Of a DNA stretch of 35,997 nt, positions 23,240 through 30,516 are shown one piece after another. This DNA is from a virus. The stretch lies in IMG/VR virus record IMGVR_UViG_3300042564_005462, positions 1 through 35,997 of that record; one strand, given 5' to 3'. Both the position numbers and the translations under genes were made by a program. The notes under the pieces are model-generated. The model had not been told where the DNA came from. It searched no databases and worked only from the letters and a program-made list of their open reading frames with translations. The first letter of the stretch is position 1, and every line of letters begins with the position of its first letter.

Positions 23240-23981
23240 GTAAGTTTTTCATTCCATTTTTTCCTATTCCTTTATTAATATACTTAACTAAGTCTTCTTT
23301 TGATAGATTAGATAAAGTTTGTAATAATTGTAGGTTTCTTTGATATGCTGGCATATCTGGTTGAGTTCTATTGTGAAATAAATGATAACACTTGTTTGGT
23401 AGTTCTGTATATGTTAGGAAGTTTTTAACTTTAACTGATTGAAAATCATCTTCTCCTCCCCATCCAATAAAATCTTCACTCCATCCTCCAATTTTATTAA
23501 TAGTTTCTTTTTTGAACATACAAATACCACCACATAAAGGAACTTTTTGATGATCGTTTTCACCTCTTCCTGGTCTTTCTATTAAAATCATTTGTTCAAA
23601 CTGTAGATTTGATTCATTTGCATCTAAGTCAAGTACGGATGAATAAGGATTAACCATTTCATATTGATCTAGTAGTCTAAGACCATCGATAAATCTATTA
23701 GGATCCATTATTAAATCAGAGTCTCCGAATACAATAACATTTGACTTTGCGTATTTTGTAGCGACATTAAATGACCACGATTTATTGTATAATTCTTTTG
23801 ATTTTAGGAAAATATGACGACATTTTAAATTAAGATGTGATATTTTAGAGTGTTCGTCTTGTTCGATTACGATTACTTCTACTCCTCCGAAACAGTTAAT
23901 CCAATCTAATACTCTTTTAAGATTATTTAATCTATCTGGGGTGTGTCTATATCCGATGATATAAGTGAATGAATGATTCAT
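23220..23981 (-). CDS. Glycosyltransferase (GT-A fold, with galactosyltransferase-type C-terminal domain)
   Basis: The 253-residue protein is a family 2/7-type glycosyltransferase. Residues 1-90 form a nucleotide-sugar fold ending in VIVFGD87SDL, where D-x-D binds the metal. Residues 148-180 contain PLCGGICMFKKETINKIGGW and G-W-G-G-E-D-D, the typical signature of the galactosyltransferase C-terminal domain (catalytic Glu/Asp region). The length is normal for one catalytic domain, and no membrane segment is present. It probably adds sugar to phage DNA bases, a virion protein or a host surface molecule; the target is unknown. The overlap with the capsid-like gene suggests that capsid glycosylation is worth checking. 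Confidence 0.78.
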   Translation of the reverse strand: MNHSFTYIIGYRHTPDRLNNLKRVLDWINCFGGVEVIVIEQDEHSKISHLNLKCRHIFLKSKELYNKSWSFNVATKYAKSNVIVFGDSDLIMDPNRFIDGLRLLDQYEMVNPYSSVLDLDANESNLQFEQMILIERPGRGENDHQKVPLCGGICMFKKETINKIGGWSEDFIGWGGEDDFQSVKVKNFLTYTELPNKCYHLFHNRTQPDMPAYQRNLQLLQTLSNLSKEDLVKYINKGIGKNGMKNLHDNYTR

Positions 23982-24074
23982 TAATGAATATTATTTTTTA
24001 GTTATAGTAGAATTTGATTTATTTGTTTAAACATTTTTATTATTGTTTTCTATAAACTTTATAATAACCTAAAT

Positions 24075-24482
24075 ATGGATAAAAAAGTAGGTAGATTTGA
24101 AAAGATATCGTTTCCTGAACTCGATATTGATATAATAGAAGCCAAAGTTGATACTGGTGCTTATGGTATTGCTTTACACGTTGATGGTATAAAGGTCATT
24201 GATGATAAACTTAACTTTTGGATCAATGATGAATCTAATAAGTTTACTTATGATAAATATAAAGTTGTTACCGTTAAAAGTTCGTTTGGTAGAATACAAA
24301 AAAGATATTCAGTTAGAACTCAATTAAAATTAGGTGATAAGTCTTATAAAGTTTTTGTATCTTTGACTGATAGAAAAAGTATGAAGTTTCCTTGTTTGAT
24401 AGGAAGAAGATTTCTTTATAAGTTTAATTATTTGGTAGACGTAAGAAAAAAGAATATACATGATAGAGATAAAAAGGTGTAA
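24075..24482 (+). CDS. Retropepsin-like (RimK-associated 'zinc protease' type) protein
   Basis: The 135-residue protein has AKVD26TGAYGIALH, the Asp-Thr-Gly motif in the form seen in the bacterial retropepsin-like family (PF05618, usually labelled ATP-dependent zinc protease), and K-F-P-C-L-I-G-R-R-F-L as the matching later element. Such proteins are dimeric aspartic-protease folds, often next to RimK-type ligases; activity of this family is not well known. No ligase is seen here. The gene overlaps the next by 23 bases. It may process a phage or host protein. The call is well supported for the fold, less for activity. Confidence 0.7.
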   Translation: MDKKVGRFEKISFPELDIDIIEAKVDTGAYGIALHVDGIKVIDDKLNFWINDESNKFTYDKYKVVTVKSSFGRIQKRYSVRTQLKLGDKSYKVFVSLTDRKSMKFPCLIGRRFLYKFNYLVDVRKKNIHDRDKKV

Positions 24483-24996
24483 CTATTTCACTGGTGATAT
24501 GACTCATGTTGCTTCCGGTGTCTATGAAATTGTAAAATTTTTAGAAGTTGATGGTAGAAATTATTTATTGATTACTCCACCGAGAGCTAATACTCAATCA
24601 AAACAAGGTCAATCCACAGGTTTAAAGTATTCTTTATCTAATCAATTCACATATGAAAACTTTGAGGAGTTTTGTGAAATACTAAATAATAAATCAAATT
24701 TATTTAGAGTTGATTTATTGGTATTTGACTTTTGGCATTTATCACATCAACACGTTAATAATTATAAAAAAGAAATAGATAAATTAAATCTAGACCATAT
24801 AATCGTAACTAAAGAATATTACTACAAAACAAGTGATGATGTAAATGATTTTCAAATAAGAACAGAATATAAAGACCACCATAAAAGCGATACTTGGATT
24901 ACTGATAATATAAATAAATCAACTACTACTTTAGATTCGCTTAAAACTTCTTATATAAGAGATAAAAAAATTGATCATTTATTTGGAAAAGAATAA
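24460..24996 (+). CDS. Hypothetical protein coupled to the retropepsin-like gene
   Basis: The 178-residue protein starts at ATG 24460 inside the previous gene. It has a beta-rich first half (SGVYEIVKFLEVDGRNYLLI, then a T-P-P-R-A-N-T-Q-S-K-Q-G-Q-S-T-G turn rich in Ser/Gln/Gly) and an alpha/beta second half with L-F-R-V-D-L-L-V-F-D-F-W-H-L and a Lys/Asp-rich end. I do not recognise a family. The overlap of 23 bases suggests that both proteins act in the same process. The promoter for the next gene lies across its 3' end. Confidence 0.55.
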   Translation: MIEIKRCNYFTGDMTHVASGVYEIVKFLEVDGRNYLLITPPRANTQSKQGQSTGLKYSLSNQFTYENFEEFCEILNNKSNLFRVDLLVFDFWHLSHQHVNNYKKEIDKLNLDHIIVTKEYYYKTSDDVNDFQIRTEYKDHHKSDTWITDNINKSTTTLDSLKTSYIRDKKIDHLFGKE

Positions 24997-25013
24997 ATTA
25001 ATTTATATCTTTG
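24982..25013 (+). promoter_or_regulatory. Bacteroidota-type vegetative promoter
   Basis: TTTG (24982-24985) is followed after exactly 20 bases by TATCTTTG (25006-25013). This is the minus-33/minus-7 layout (TTTG, N19-21, TAnnTTTG) of the Bacteroidota main sigma factor. The expected transcript start is about 15 bases before the peptidase ATG at 25034. Confidence 0.72.
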
Positions 25014-25033
25014 TATCCTAATTCTATATTTAA

Positions 25034-26152
25034 ATGAGAGTAACGAGAAAATTCGTCAAATTAACAAAAAAAACTTATCCACACGGAACTGAAACGCAGT
25101 TAAAATCATTCCTACCTAATGGATATAAAGAAGATATACACGGTAACTATTACCTTATGATAGGTGATAAACCATCAACAATGTTTACCTGTCACCTTGA
25201 CACGGCTTGTAGTAAACAACAAGATGTTAAACATGTTTTTCATAATAATCTTATAAAAACAGATGGTACAAGTATATTAGGAGCTGATGATAAAGCAGGT
25301 ATGACTGTTATACTTTACATGATTGAAAAACAAATACCAGGACTTTATTACTTTTTTATTGGTGAAGAAGTTGGATGTGTCGGATCTGGTAGATTGGCTA
25401 GAACTTGGATAGATACCGAATTCTGTGAGCATATCACAAAATGTGTATCATTTGATAGAAGAGGTACTACATCAATTATTACTCATCAATTATATGGTAG
25501 ATGTTGTTCTGATGTTTTTGCCAAAGACTTGGCTTCTAAATTCAATTTAGTTGAAACATCTTTTAACTTTAGACCAGATGATACTGGTATTTATACTGAC
25601 TCTGCTAAGTTTATTAGTTTAATTCCAGAGTGTACAAATATATCTGTTGGTTACTATAACGAACACAGTACAGTTGAAAGTCAAGATATAGTATTCTTAA
25701 AGAAGTTATGTAAAGCAGCTTCAACAATTGATTGGGAATCAATTTCTATCGCTAGAGATCCATTGAAATTTGATGATTATTATGATGAAGATGGTGATTT
25801 TGATTTTCCAGGTTCTGACGATGATGATGATGATTTCTTTGATGATGATGATTTTTCATCTTCTAACTTTACTTGGGTTAAACACAATGGTGAAACAAAG
25901 AAAATGTTGATATCTAAGAAACAAATCGAACAAGAGTCTTCTATTATTTCTAATTGGTTAGTGACTAGTGATATTTATCCAAATCTTAAAAGTGTTATTT
26001 GGAATGGTGAATCATTATATGCTAAAAATAAAAACAATGTAGTAGAACATATCGGAATGAGATATGATATTATGGAGTATTTAGTTGAATTGAAAAGTAT
26101 TCCAGCTACCGAGTTAATGGATGTTGAAAGATATAAAGAAGTATCCTTTTAA
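25034..26152 (+). CDS. Zinc aminopeptidase-like protein (M20/M28/M42 type) with an Asp-rich linker
   Basis: Metal-binding residues of a di-zinc peptidase are visible in order: H54-L-D56, G-A-D85-D-K, E111-E112-V-G, D141 (SFDRRG) and H211 (NEHSTVE). This is the pattern of M20/M28/M42 exopeptidases. Residues 247-273 are an acidic stretch containing a run of six Asp and further Asp pairs, and a C-terminal domain of about 100 residues follows that is not part of the usual enzyme. The role could be peptide or N-acyl hydrolysis in the host cytoplasm, as no signal peptide is present. It is placed under a clear host-type promoter, suggesting early expression. Confidence 0.8.
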   Translation: MRVTRKFVKLTKKTYPHGTETQLKSFLPNGYKEDIHGNYYLMIGDKPSTMFTCHLDTACSKQQDVKHVFHNNLIKTDGTSILGADDKAGMTVILYMIEKQIPGLYYFFIGEEVGCVGSGRLARTWIDTEFCEHITKCVSFDRRGTTSIITHQLYGRCCSDVFAKDLASKFNLVETSFNFRPDDTGIYTDSAKFISLIPECTNISVGYYNEHSTVESQDIVFLKKLCKAASTIDWESISIARDPLKFDDYYDEDGDFDFPGSDDDDDDFFDDDDFSSSNFTWVKHNGETKKMLISKKQIEQESSIISNWLVTSDIYPNLKSVIWNGESLYAKNKNNVVEHIGMRYDIMEYLVELKSIPATELMDVERYKEVSF

Positions 26153-26160
26153 GGATACTT
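26139..26160 (+). terminator. Perfect hairpin across the peptidase stop codon
   Basis: AAGTATCCTT, TT, AAGGATACTT: a perfect 10-base-pair stem with a 2-base centre that includes the TAA stop and is followed by a T-rich stretch. It lies between the peptidase and a convergent small gene and probably ends transcription from both sides. Confidence 0.65.
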
Positions 26161-26306
26161 TATTTTATCGCTTTATATTCTGGTGTAGATACAATAAATA
26201 ATAATTGTCCTGTTGATAAAAGGTTAATATTCCAACCTCTTTTCTTACATTCTTCGATTAGATACTTTTCTCTAAGTATTGCTATGTTTTCTTTCTTTGA
26301 GTTCAT
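26160..26306 (-). CDS. 48-residue protein, unknown
   Basis: The frame reads MNSKKENIAILREKYLIEEC, then KKRGWNINLLSTGQ, LLFIVSTPEYK and AIK-stop. The arrangement (a charged helix, K-R-G-W, S-T-G-Q, then a T-P-E-Y-K end) is a pattern I recall from small proteins of T4-like phages. It starts one base after the stop of the upstream membrane protein gene and ends against the hairpin. No function is known. Confidence 0.6.
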   Translation of the reverse strand: MNSKKENIAILREKYLIEECKKRGWNINLLSTGQLLFIVSTPEYKAIK

Positions 26307-26307
26307 A

Positions 26308-26739
26308 TTAGTTTAGTAAAAATAAGTATATAAAAACTTGTGCTAGTATTCCAATACTCATTGCAATTGTTCTTTTGTTGTAAGTCATTAGTGGTGTAAA
26401 TGGTGGAAATGTTCTTGATTCATCTTTCCAACCTTTTTCGTATGTTTTTCCACTTAATTTGTTTCTTGTATAGTAATAAGTTCCATTATGAAAAAATGAA
26501 AACATTAAAATCATTGATAGTAATGAGAATAATGAATACCATCCTAATATTTGTACCATAAATCCACCCGATATTAATAAAACTAATGCTCTTTGTAAGT
26601 TAAATACTGGATTTATATCGAAGTCACAAACTTTCCTACTTATATTTTCGTAGTGCCAGTAGAAACCTTCCCTGATACCTTCTGTTAAAGAATATCCTAT
26701 CCAGATTAAATTCATTATAATTAGTGTTATTAGAACCAT
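26308..26739 (-). CDS. Integral membrane protein, unknown
   Basis: The 143-residue protein has about four hydrophobic helices: the N-terminus (MVLITLIIMNLIWIGYSL), two in the middle (LVLLISGGFMVQILGWY and LFSLLSMILMFSFF) and the C-terminus (MSIGILAQVFIYLFLL). The loops contain E-G-I-R-E-G-F-Y-W-H-Y and H-N-G-T-Y-Y-Y-T-R-N-K. No signal peptide beyond the first helix and no known transporter motif is seen. It faces the divergent promoter at 26754-26785 and heads a two-gene unit with the 48-residue gene. It could modify the host membrane during infection, which is only inferred from topology. Confidence 0.6.
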   Translation of the reverse strand: MVLITLIIMNLIWIGYSLTEGIREGFYWHYENISRKVCDFDINPVFNLQRALVLLISGGFMVQILGWYSLFSLLSMILMFSFFHNGTYYYTRNKLSGKTYEKGWKDESRTFPPFTPLMTYNKRTIAMSIGILAQVFIYLFLLN

Positions 26740-26753
26740 AAAAACTCTTATTT

Positions 26754-26785
26754 TTTGTATATATAAAATTTTATTATTATCTTTG
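26754..26785 (+). promoter_or_regulatory. Bacteroidota-type promoter, nearly leaderless
   Basis: TTTG (26754-26757), exactly 20 bases, then TATCTTTG (26778-26785). The ATG of the 2H phosphoesterase gene begins at 26790, about where transcription should start, so the message would have little or no leader. Confidence 0.75.
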
Positions 26786-26789
26786 TGAC

Positions 26790-27260
26790 ATGTTCGAGAT
26801 AAAAGGAATCATAGAATTTGACCCAGTTAACGTGACTAAGAAGCACAACGCTCAGTCTAGTTGGAAGAAAACTGCTATGGTTAAATTTGATGATGATACT
26901 TTTGCTTACTACTCTTGGTTCTTACAAAAAAGATTCAACTTATTCTTAAACAAACCTTTGAGAGGAACACACGTTACTATCATTAACGATAAGTGTGATG
27001 ATGAAATCTACGCACAAGCTAGACAAATGTTTCATGGAAAAGAAATCACTTTACAATACGATCCAACTTTAATCAGATCTAATGATAAAGGTCACTGGTG
27101 GTTGAAAGTGTATTGTGATGATGCTACAAACATCAGAACTGCTATGGGTTTAACACCAGATCCTTACTTTGGTTTACACTTAACTATTGGTTTGGCTACA
27201 CACTTACAATTAGAACACTCTAAATATATTACAGAACAATGTATAAGATTCAACCTGTAA
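26790..27260 (+). CDS. 2H phosphoesterase, candidate Acb1-type anti-CBASS enzyme
   Basis: The 156-residue protein has the two H-x-T motifs of 2H phosphoesterases: H61-V-T63 (RGTHVTII) and H130-L-T132 (GLHLTIG). In T4 the anti-CBASS protein Acb1 (gene 57B product, about 152 residues) is a 2H enzyme that cuts cyclic dinucleotide and trinucleotide signals. As I recall, its motifs are at residues 44-46 and 113-115, which is the same 69-residue spacing. A Trp pair (GHWWLKV) lies between the motifs. Size, spacing and phage context therefore suggest an Acb1 relative. An RNA 2',3'-cyclic phosphodiesterase or tRNA-type role is the main alternative. It lies directly behind a strong host-type promoter, consistent with early use. 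The end overlaps the next gene by 22 bases. Confidence 0.65.
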   Translation: MFEIKGIIEFDPVNVTKKHNAQSSWKKTAMVKFDDDTFAYYSWFLQKRFNLFLNKPLRGTHVTIINDKCDDEIYAQARQMFHGKEITLQYDPTLIRSNDKGHWWLKVYCDDATNIRTAMGLTPDPYFGLHLTIGLATHLQLEHSKYITEQCIRFNL

Positions 27261-27754
27261 TAGAACACATAGAAAAAGTCTATGGATTTGAAGTTGTTCC
27301 TTGTTCAATACCAAGGAGCAACTTTCAATATTTTAAAAGAAATTTTTATTTATTTATTCATAATAAAATAAGTAAAAATCTATTTTTCTTCTTACGAGAT
27401 AAAGTTTCTCCAATTAAATACTTAGATGAAAGACCAAAAAAAGAACTTTGGTTTCGTAAAAGAGACTCGGAAGGTAGAGTTTCAATTGAAGTTGAGATAA
27501 AACCTATACCGGTTGAGTCTTGTATTTATCTTAGTCATGACTCTGGATTTTTTGAAATTTGGCCAATAATTCTTTTGAAACCTATTAATGAGAATTATAA
27601 AGTTAAAATTTATGAACAATCAGATAGTGCTGAATATATAACATTTCCACTTAATCATATCAATGGAAATGAACAAGTAGATTATTATTTTTCAAAACTA
27701 GATGAATTGAAAACCGAATTAAGAAATTATAAATTAAAAAATATATTGAAATGA
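27239..27754 (+). CDS. Hypothetical protein after the 2H phosphoesterase
   Basis: The 171-residue protein starts inside the end of the 2H gene (overlap 22 bases). It is beta/alpha with many aromatic residues (FQYFKRNFYLFIHNKI) and a Lys-rich C-terminal helix (KTELRNYKLKNILK). Family unknown. Its start in the ATG of ACAATG and the overlap suggest translational coupling, so a partner role to the 2H enzyme is possible. It also overlaps the next gene by ATGA. Confidence 0.55.
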   Translation: MYKIQPVIEHIEKVYGFEVVPCSIPRSNFQYFKRNFYLFIHNKISKNLFFFLRDKVSPIKYLDERPKKELWFRKRDSEGRVSIEVEIKPIPVESCIYLSHDSGFFEIWPIILLKPINENYKVKIYEQSDSAEYITFPLNHINGNEQVDYYFSKLDELKTELRNYKLKNILK

Positions 27755-28086
27755 AAAACTATCACGATATAAAAGAAGAAGAATCAGAAAAAACTAAAAA
27801 CTACTCTGATAAAAGTCTTCGTAGATATACTAAAGCTCTTAAATTTATAAGAGGTCTTTATTCTGAGTTATTCTTTTGGATAATCTCTTTAATTCCTTTT
27901 GCTATTTTTCCTTTACTTATTAGACCAACACTTACTATCTATACAATATATCTTGTTGTTCACTTCTTTTTCTGGTCATTATGGGGTAAAAAGAAATACC
28001 ACGAAATGTGTGATAAAGATGTTGAAGAATTAAATTTAGTTATTCAAGTCTTGGAAGATATTAAAAAAGAAAGAAATGAAAAATAA
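27751..28086 (+). CDS. Small two-helix membrane protein
   Basis: The 111-residue protein has a charged N-terminus of about 30 residues, two adjacent hydrophobic helices (LFFWIISLIPFAIFPLLI and TIYTIYLVVHFFFWSLW) and a charged C-terminal helix with cytoplasmic-type Lys/Glu residues. Both ends are probably cytoplasmic. It overlaps its neighbours on both sides (ATGA at the start; 11 bases at the end). No family recognised. It resembles small phage membrane proteins generally, but cannot be assigned to holins because no lysis gene lies nearby. Confidence 0.58.
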   Translation: MKNYHDIKEEESEKTKNYSDKSLRRYTKALKFIRGLYSELFFWIISLIPFAIFPLLIRPTLTIYTIYLVVHFFFWSLWGKKKYHEMCDKDVEELNLVIQVLEDIKKERNEK

Positions 28087-28492
28087 TTATATTTTTACAG
28101 ACATTGATGGCGTTCTTAATCCACATTGGAGAAAGAAGTGGGATAAAACTGCTATTAAAATTTACAATCAAGTTTGTAAAGAATTTAATCTAAAGCCTGT
28201 TATCACTTCTACTTGGAGAATAAATCATAATAAAGAAGAACTACAAGAAATCTTTAATAAACAAGGAATAGAAGTTGAGATATATGACTATACTCCTGAT
28301 TTAGATATGATTGATAGAGGACAAGAAATAAAAACTTGGTTAGATAACAATCAATGTGATAATTATGTTGTTATTGATGATAGAACAGCTGATATAGAAC
28401 CTTATGTGAATAATGTTGTTAAGTGTAGAAGTTGGTTGGGTCTTACTAATGATGAATATCTAGAGATTAAAAATATCTTACAGAATGGATGA
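28076..28492 (+). CDS. HAD-superfamily phosphatase (Swiss Army Knife RNA repair type)
   Basis: The 138-residue protein has the three HAD motifs: FTD9ID11GVLN, TSTWR (44-48) and VVID101DR. The closest family by eye is the small HAD domain of 'Swiss Army Knife' RNA-repair proteins (HAD_SAK_2, PF18143), which in other phages and bacteria may remove end phosphates from nucleic acid. There is no cap domain. Location in a run of overlapping accessory genes next to the 2H enzyme makes a role in RNA end repair or nucleotide processing plausible. A simple nucleotide phosphatase is possible. Confidence 0.72.
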   Translation: MKNNYIFTDIDGVLNPHWRKKWDKTAIKIYNQVCKEFNLKPVITSTWRINHNKEELQEIFNKQGIEVEIYDYTPDLDMIDRGQEIKTWLDNNQCDNYVVIDDRTADIEPYVNNVVKCRSWLGLTNDEYLEIKNILQNG

Positions 28493-28838
28493 TTTCTTTG
28501 ATAGTTTTAAGGGTAAGCCTAAATACGATCATAAAGTCAGAGTAGTTCACTTTAAGAAAGAACCTTTTGATATTTATATTGGTCGTCTTCCAAATGGTAA
28601 GTTCAATAAGTGGGCTTATCCAAAAGAACTGCGTGAGTCTTTTCCAGAAGGTACAACAAGAAAAACAATTGTAGATGCTTATGAAGAGTATTTACTTTCA
28701 AATAAAGAATTAATGAATGATTTACACGAACTAAAAGATAAAGTTCTTGGTTGTTGGTGTAAAAATTTAGGAGGTGGTGGGAAATCTTGCCACGGTGATA
28801 TTTTAGTTAAATGGGTTAAAAAAAATTGTAATGAGTAG
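28485..28838 (+). CDS. DUF4326 domain protein
   Basis: The 117-residue protein matches DUF4326: VRVVHFKKEPFDIYIGR (18-34), a K-W-A-Y-P helix start, R-K-T-I-V-D-A-Y-E-E-Y-L-L (59-71), then LGC90WC92 and SC102HGDIL. The conserved Cys and His at the end could bind a metal. The domain is found across phages and bacteria and is of unknown activity; the conserved CWC and CHGD make an enzymatic or metal-bound role likely. It overlaps both neighbours by 8 bases, within a tight gene run. Confidence 0.8.
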   Translation: MDDFFDSFKGKPKYDHKVRVVHFKKEPFDIYIGRLPNGKFNKWAYPKELRESFPEGTTRKTIVDAYEEYLLSNKELMNDLHELKDKVLGCWCKNLGGGGKSCHGDILVKWVKKNCNE

Positions 28839-29184
28839 AAGAGTAATATTCCTAAAGAGGTTTTTAGAAATTGGATTTAAACAATCAAAACCTGAAACTT
28901 GGTCGGGCGCAGGTTGGAGTAGAGAATATACATACCATCCTAATTATTTAGGTGATAACCATTATACTTTAGTTACTTTCACACATGGTGAAGAAGCTGG
29001 TATAAGAGAAAATACCGAATATAGATTATATGTTCATAGCGATATAGATGGCATGTATGTTGCTAGTAAATTTCAATTATCATATGATAGAGATTGGAAT
29101 AAAAACTATTTAGATAATCAATTTAATCAAATATTTAACTTGGAATTAAGAGATAGTAAATTAAAAGAATTATTAAATGACTGA
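28831..29184 (+). CDS. Hypothetical protein
   Basis: A 117-residue protein with a basic start (MSRRVIFLKRFLEIGFK), a W-S-G-A-G-W-S-R-E-Y-T-Y turn, beta strands (YTLVTFTHG, YRLYVHSD) and an Asn/Lys-rich C-terminal helix. No known family is recognised. It overlaps the genes on either side by 8 bases and so belongs to the same operon. Confidence 0.5.
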   Translation: MSRRVIFLKRFLEIGFKQSKPETWSGAGWSREYTYHPNYLGDNHYTLVTFTHGEEAGIRENTEYRLYVHSDIDGMYVASKFQLSYDRDWNKNYLDNQFNQIFNLELRDSKLKELLND

Positions 29185-29518
29185 TATAGAATTATTAGAG
29201 TGTACTCAAAGTGTTTATGATTTTCTTATAGATGATACTGATATTAGATTGAATAAAAGTTACAATTCATTTATGGAAATTCCAGCATTTAAGAAAATGA
29301 ATGATACGTTGATTAGATATGAGTTTACTAAACACTCTGATGTTGCTGATATGGTTCTACTTACTTTAACTCTTAATGGTGTGTGGAAAATCTATGAACA
29401 AAACTCTTTTAGAGAATTACTAAGAGATACTCCAAAAGATTTCTTTTCAACAACAAAATCACATGATTTTTATAGAATAATTTTAAGAGACTTAAAACTA
29501 AAATTATACCTGGATTAA
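29177..29518 (+). CDS. Hypothetical protein
   Basis: A 113-residue mainly helical protein (LLECTQSVYDFLIDDTDIRL ... HSDVADMVLLTLTLNGVWKI). It is the last gene of the overlapping run 26790-29518 and its end overlaps the convergent homing endonuclease gene by 15 bases. No function can be assigned. Confidence 0.5.
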   Translation: MTDIELLECTQSVYDFLIDDTDIRLNKSYNSFMEIPAFKKMNDTLIRYEFTKHSDVADMVLLTLTLNGVWKIYEQNSFRELLRDTPKDFFSTTKSHDFYRIILRDLKLKLYLD

Positions 29519-30454
29519 TTTTCCTTTATAATCAAATATTAGAAATTCAAATTTTAGTCCAATAGATTCACAAGCTTTTTTCTTTAGTAGATTCTTCTCA
29601 ATATTTGCTTTATAGGTCCATATTGATTTTATCTCATATATCTTATTTTCACTTTTTATATAAAAATCTGCATAATATTTTCTTAATTTACCTTTGTGAT
29701 TATATTTTATAATTCCCAATTCTTTATTTATTTCCTTAACACCTTGTATTATATCATTCTCAGTATATCTATCTAATAAGTATTTAATACCAAATGTTTC
29801 ATACCCTTGTAACTTTATATTTTTACCAGATGGTAATAAGTAATCTTTAAATTTCACTCTTGATTTTAAATTTTTCTCAAATGACTCATCTGATTGCATA
29901 GGATGTCCGCCATATTTTATCTCGAATGTCTCTTTAATTTTATCTTTAACGGATTTTAATCTGAACGGAGATACAACCATATTATTCTCAGAATAATATT
30001 TCATTATATTATCATGTCCGTATTTTTCTAAGACAGATTTTTTTAATTTACTTTTAGTGGCTTCTGTCTTCATTGGATGTCCGCCATAATTTTTTTGGAA
30101 TGTTTCTCTGGTTGATTTTTTCCTTTTTTCATTTAGGTATTCACATTTATCATCACTACAAAAAACACTATATCCTCGATTATTGTCTAAGAAACTACAA
30201 TTATTTCCACATTCACACAGAATATCTTTTTCTATATTTTTTATGAGTCTGTAAACAGATTCTTTTATTGAGTTATTATAAAAATATATTTCTCTTACCT
30301 TATCAGTTACTATTTTATTTTTTGATATGAAAAATGAAAATGATCTATTATTTGTTAATATATTCCTAACCTCAGATAATAATAAGTATAGTTCCTCTTT
30401 ATTATTACATTTTTCTATTTTCATAACATGTTCTTTTAATATACTTTTACTCAT
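29504..30454 (-). CDS. Putative free-standing homing endonuclease
   Basis: The 316-residue protein has a Cys-rich zinc-type segment (C-E-C ... C ... FCSDDKCEY) followed by repeated short modules of the form F-x-x-x-Y-G-G-H-P-M (about residues 120 and 185), with a related E-K-Y-G-H-D module between them. These are typical DNA-contact repeats of phage homing enzymes. The C-terminal domain has Y-Y-A-D-F-Y-I and I-Y-E-I-K-S with a basic end, which looks like a PD-(D/E)xK nuclease core (Asp ... Glu-x-Lys). It is on the opposite strand to all neighbours and is flanked by them with almost no spacing, as expected for an inserted selfish gene. The nuclease family is inferred from residues; the target site is probably in or near a neighbouring gene. 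Confidence 0.66.
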   Translation of the reverse strand: MSKSILKEHVMKIEKCNNKEELYLLLSEVRNILTNNRSFSFFISKNKIVTDKVREIYFYNNSIKESVYRLIKNIEKDILCECGNNCSFLDNNRGYSVFCSDDKCEYLNEKRKKSTRETFQKNYGGHPMKTEATKSKLKKSVLEKYGHDNIMKYYSENNMVVSPFRLKSVKDKIKETFEIKYGGHPMQSDESFEKNLKSRVKFKDYLLPSGKNIKLQGYETFGIKYLLDRYTENDIIQGVKEINKELGIIKYNHKGKLRKYYADFYIKSENKIYEIKSIWTYKANIEKNLLKKKACESIGLKFEFLIFDYKGKLIQV

Positions 30455-30516
30455 AAACTTTTATCATTTTTATTATATATTAAATATTATATTACCCATA
30501 TTAAAAATAATGTACT

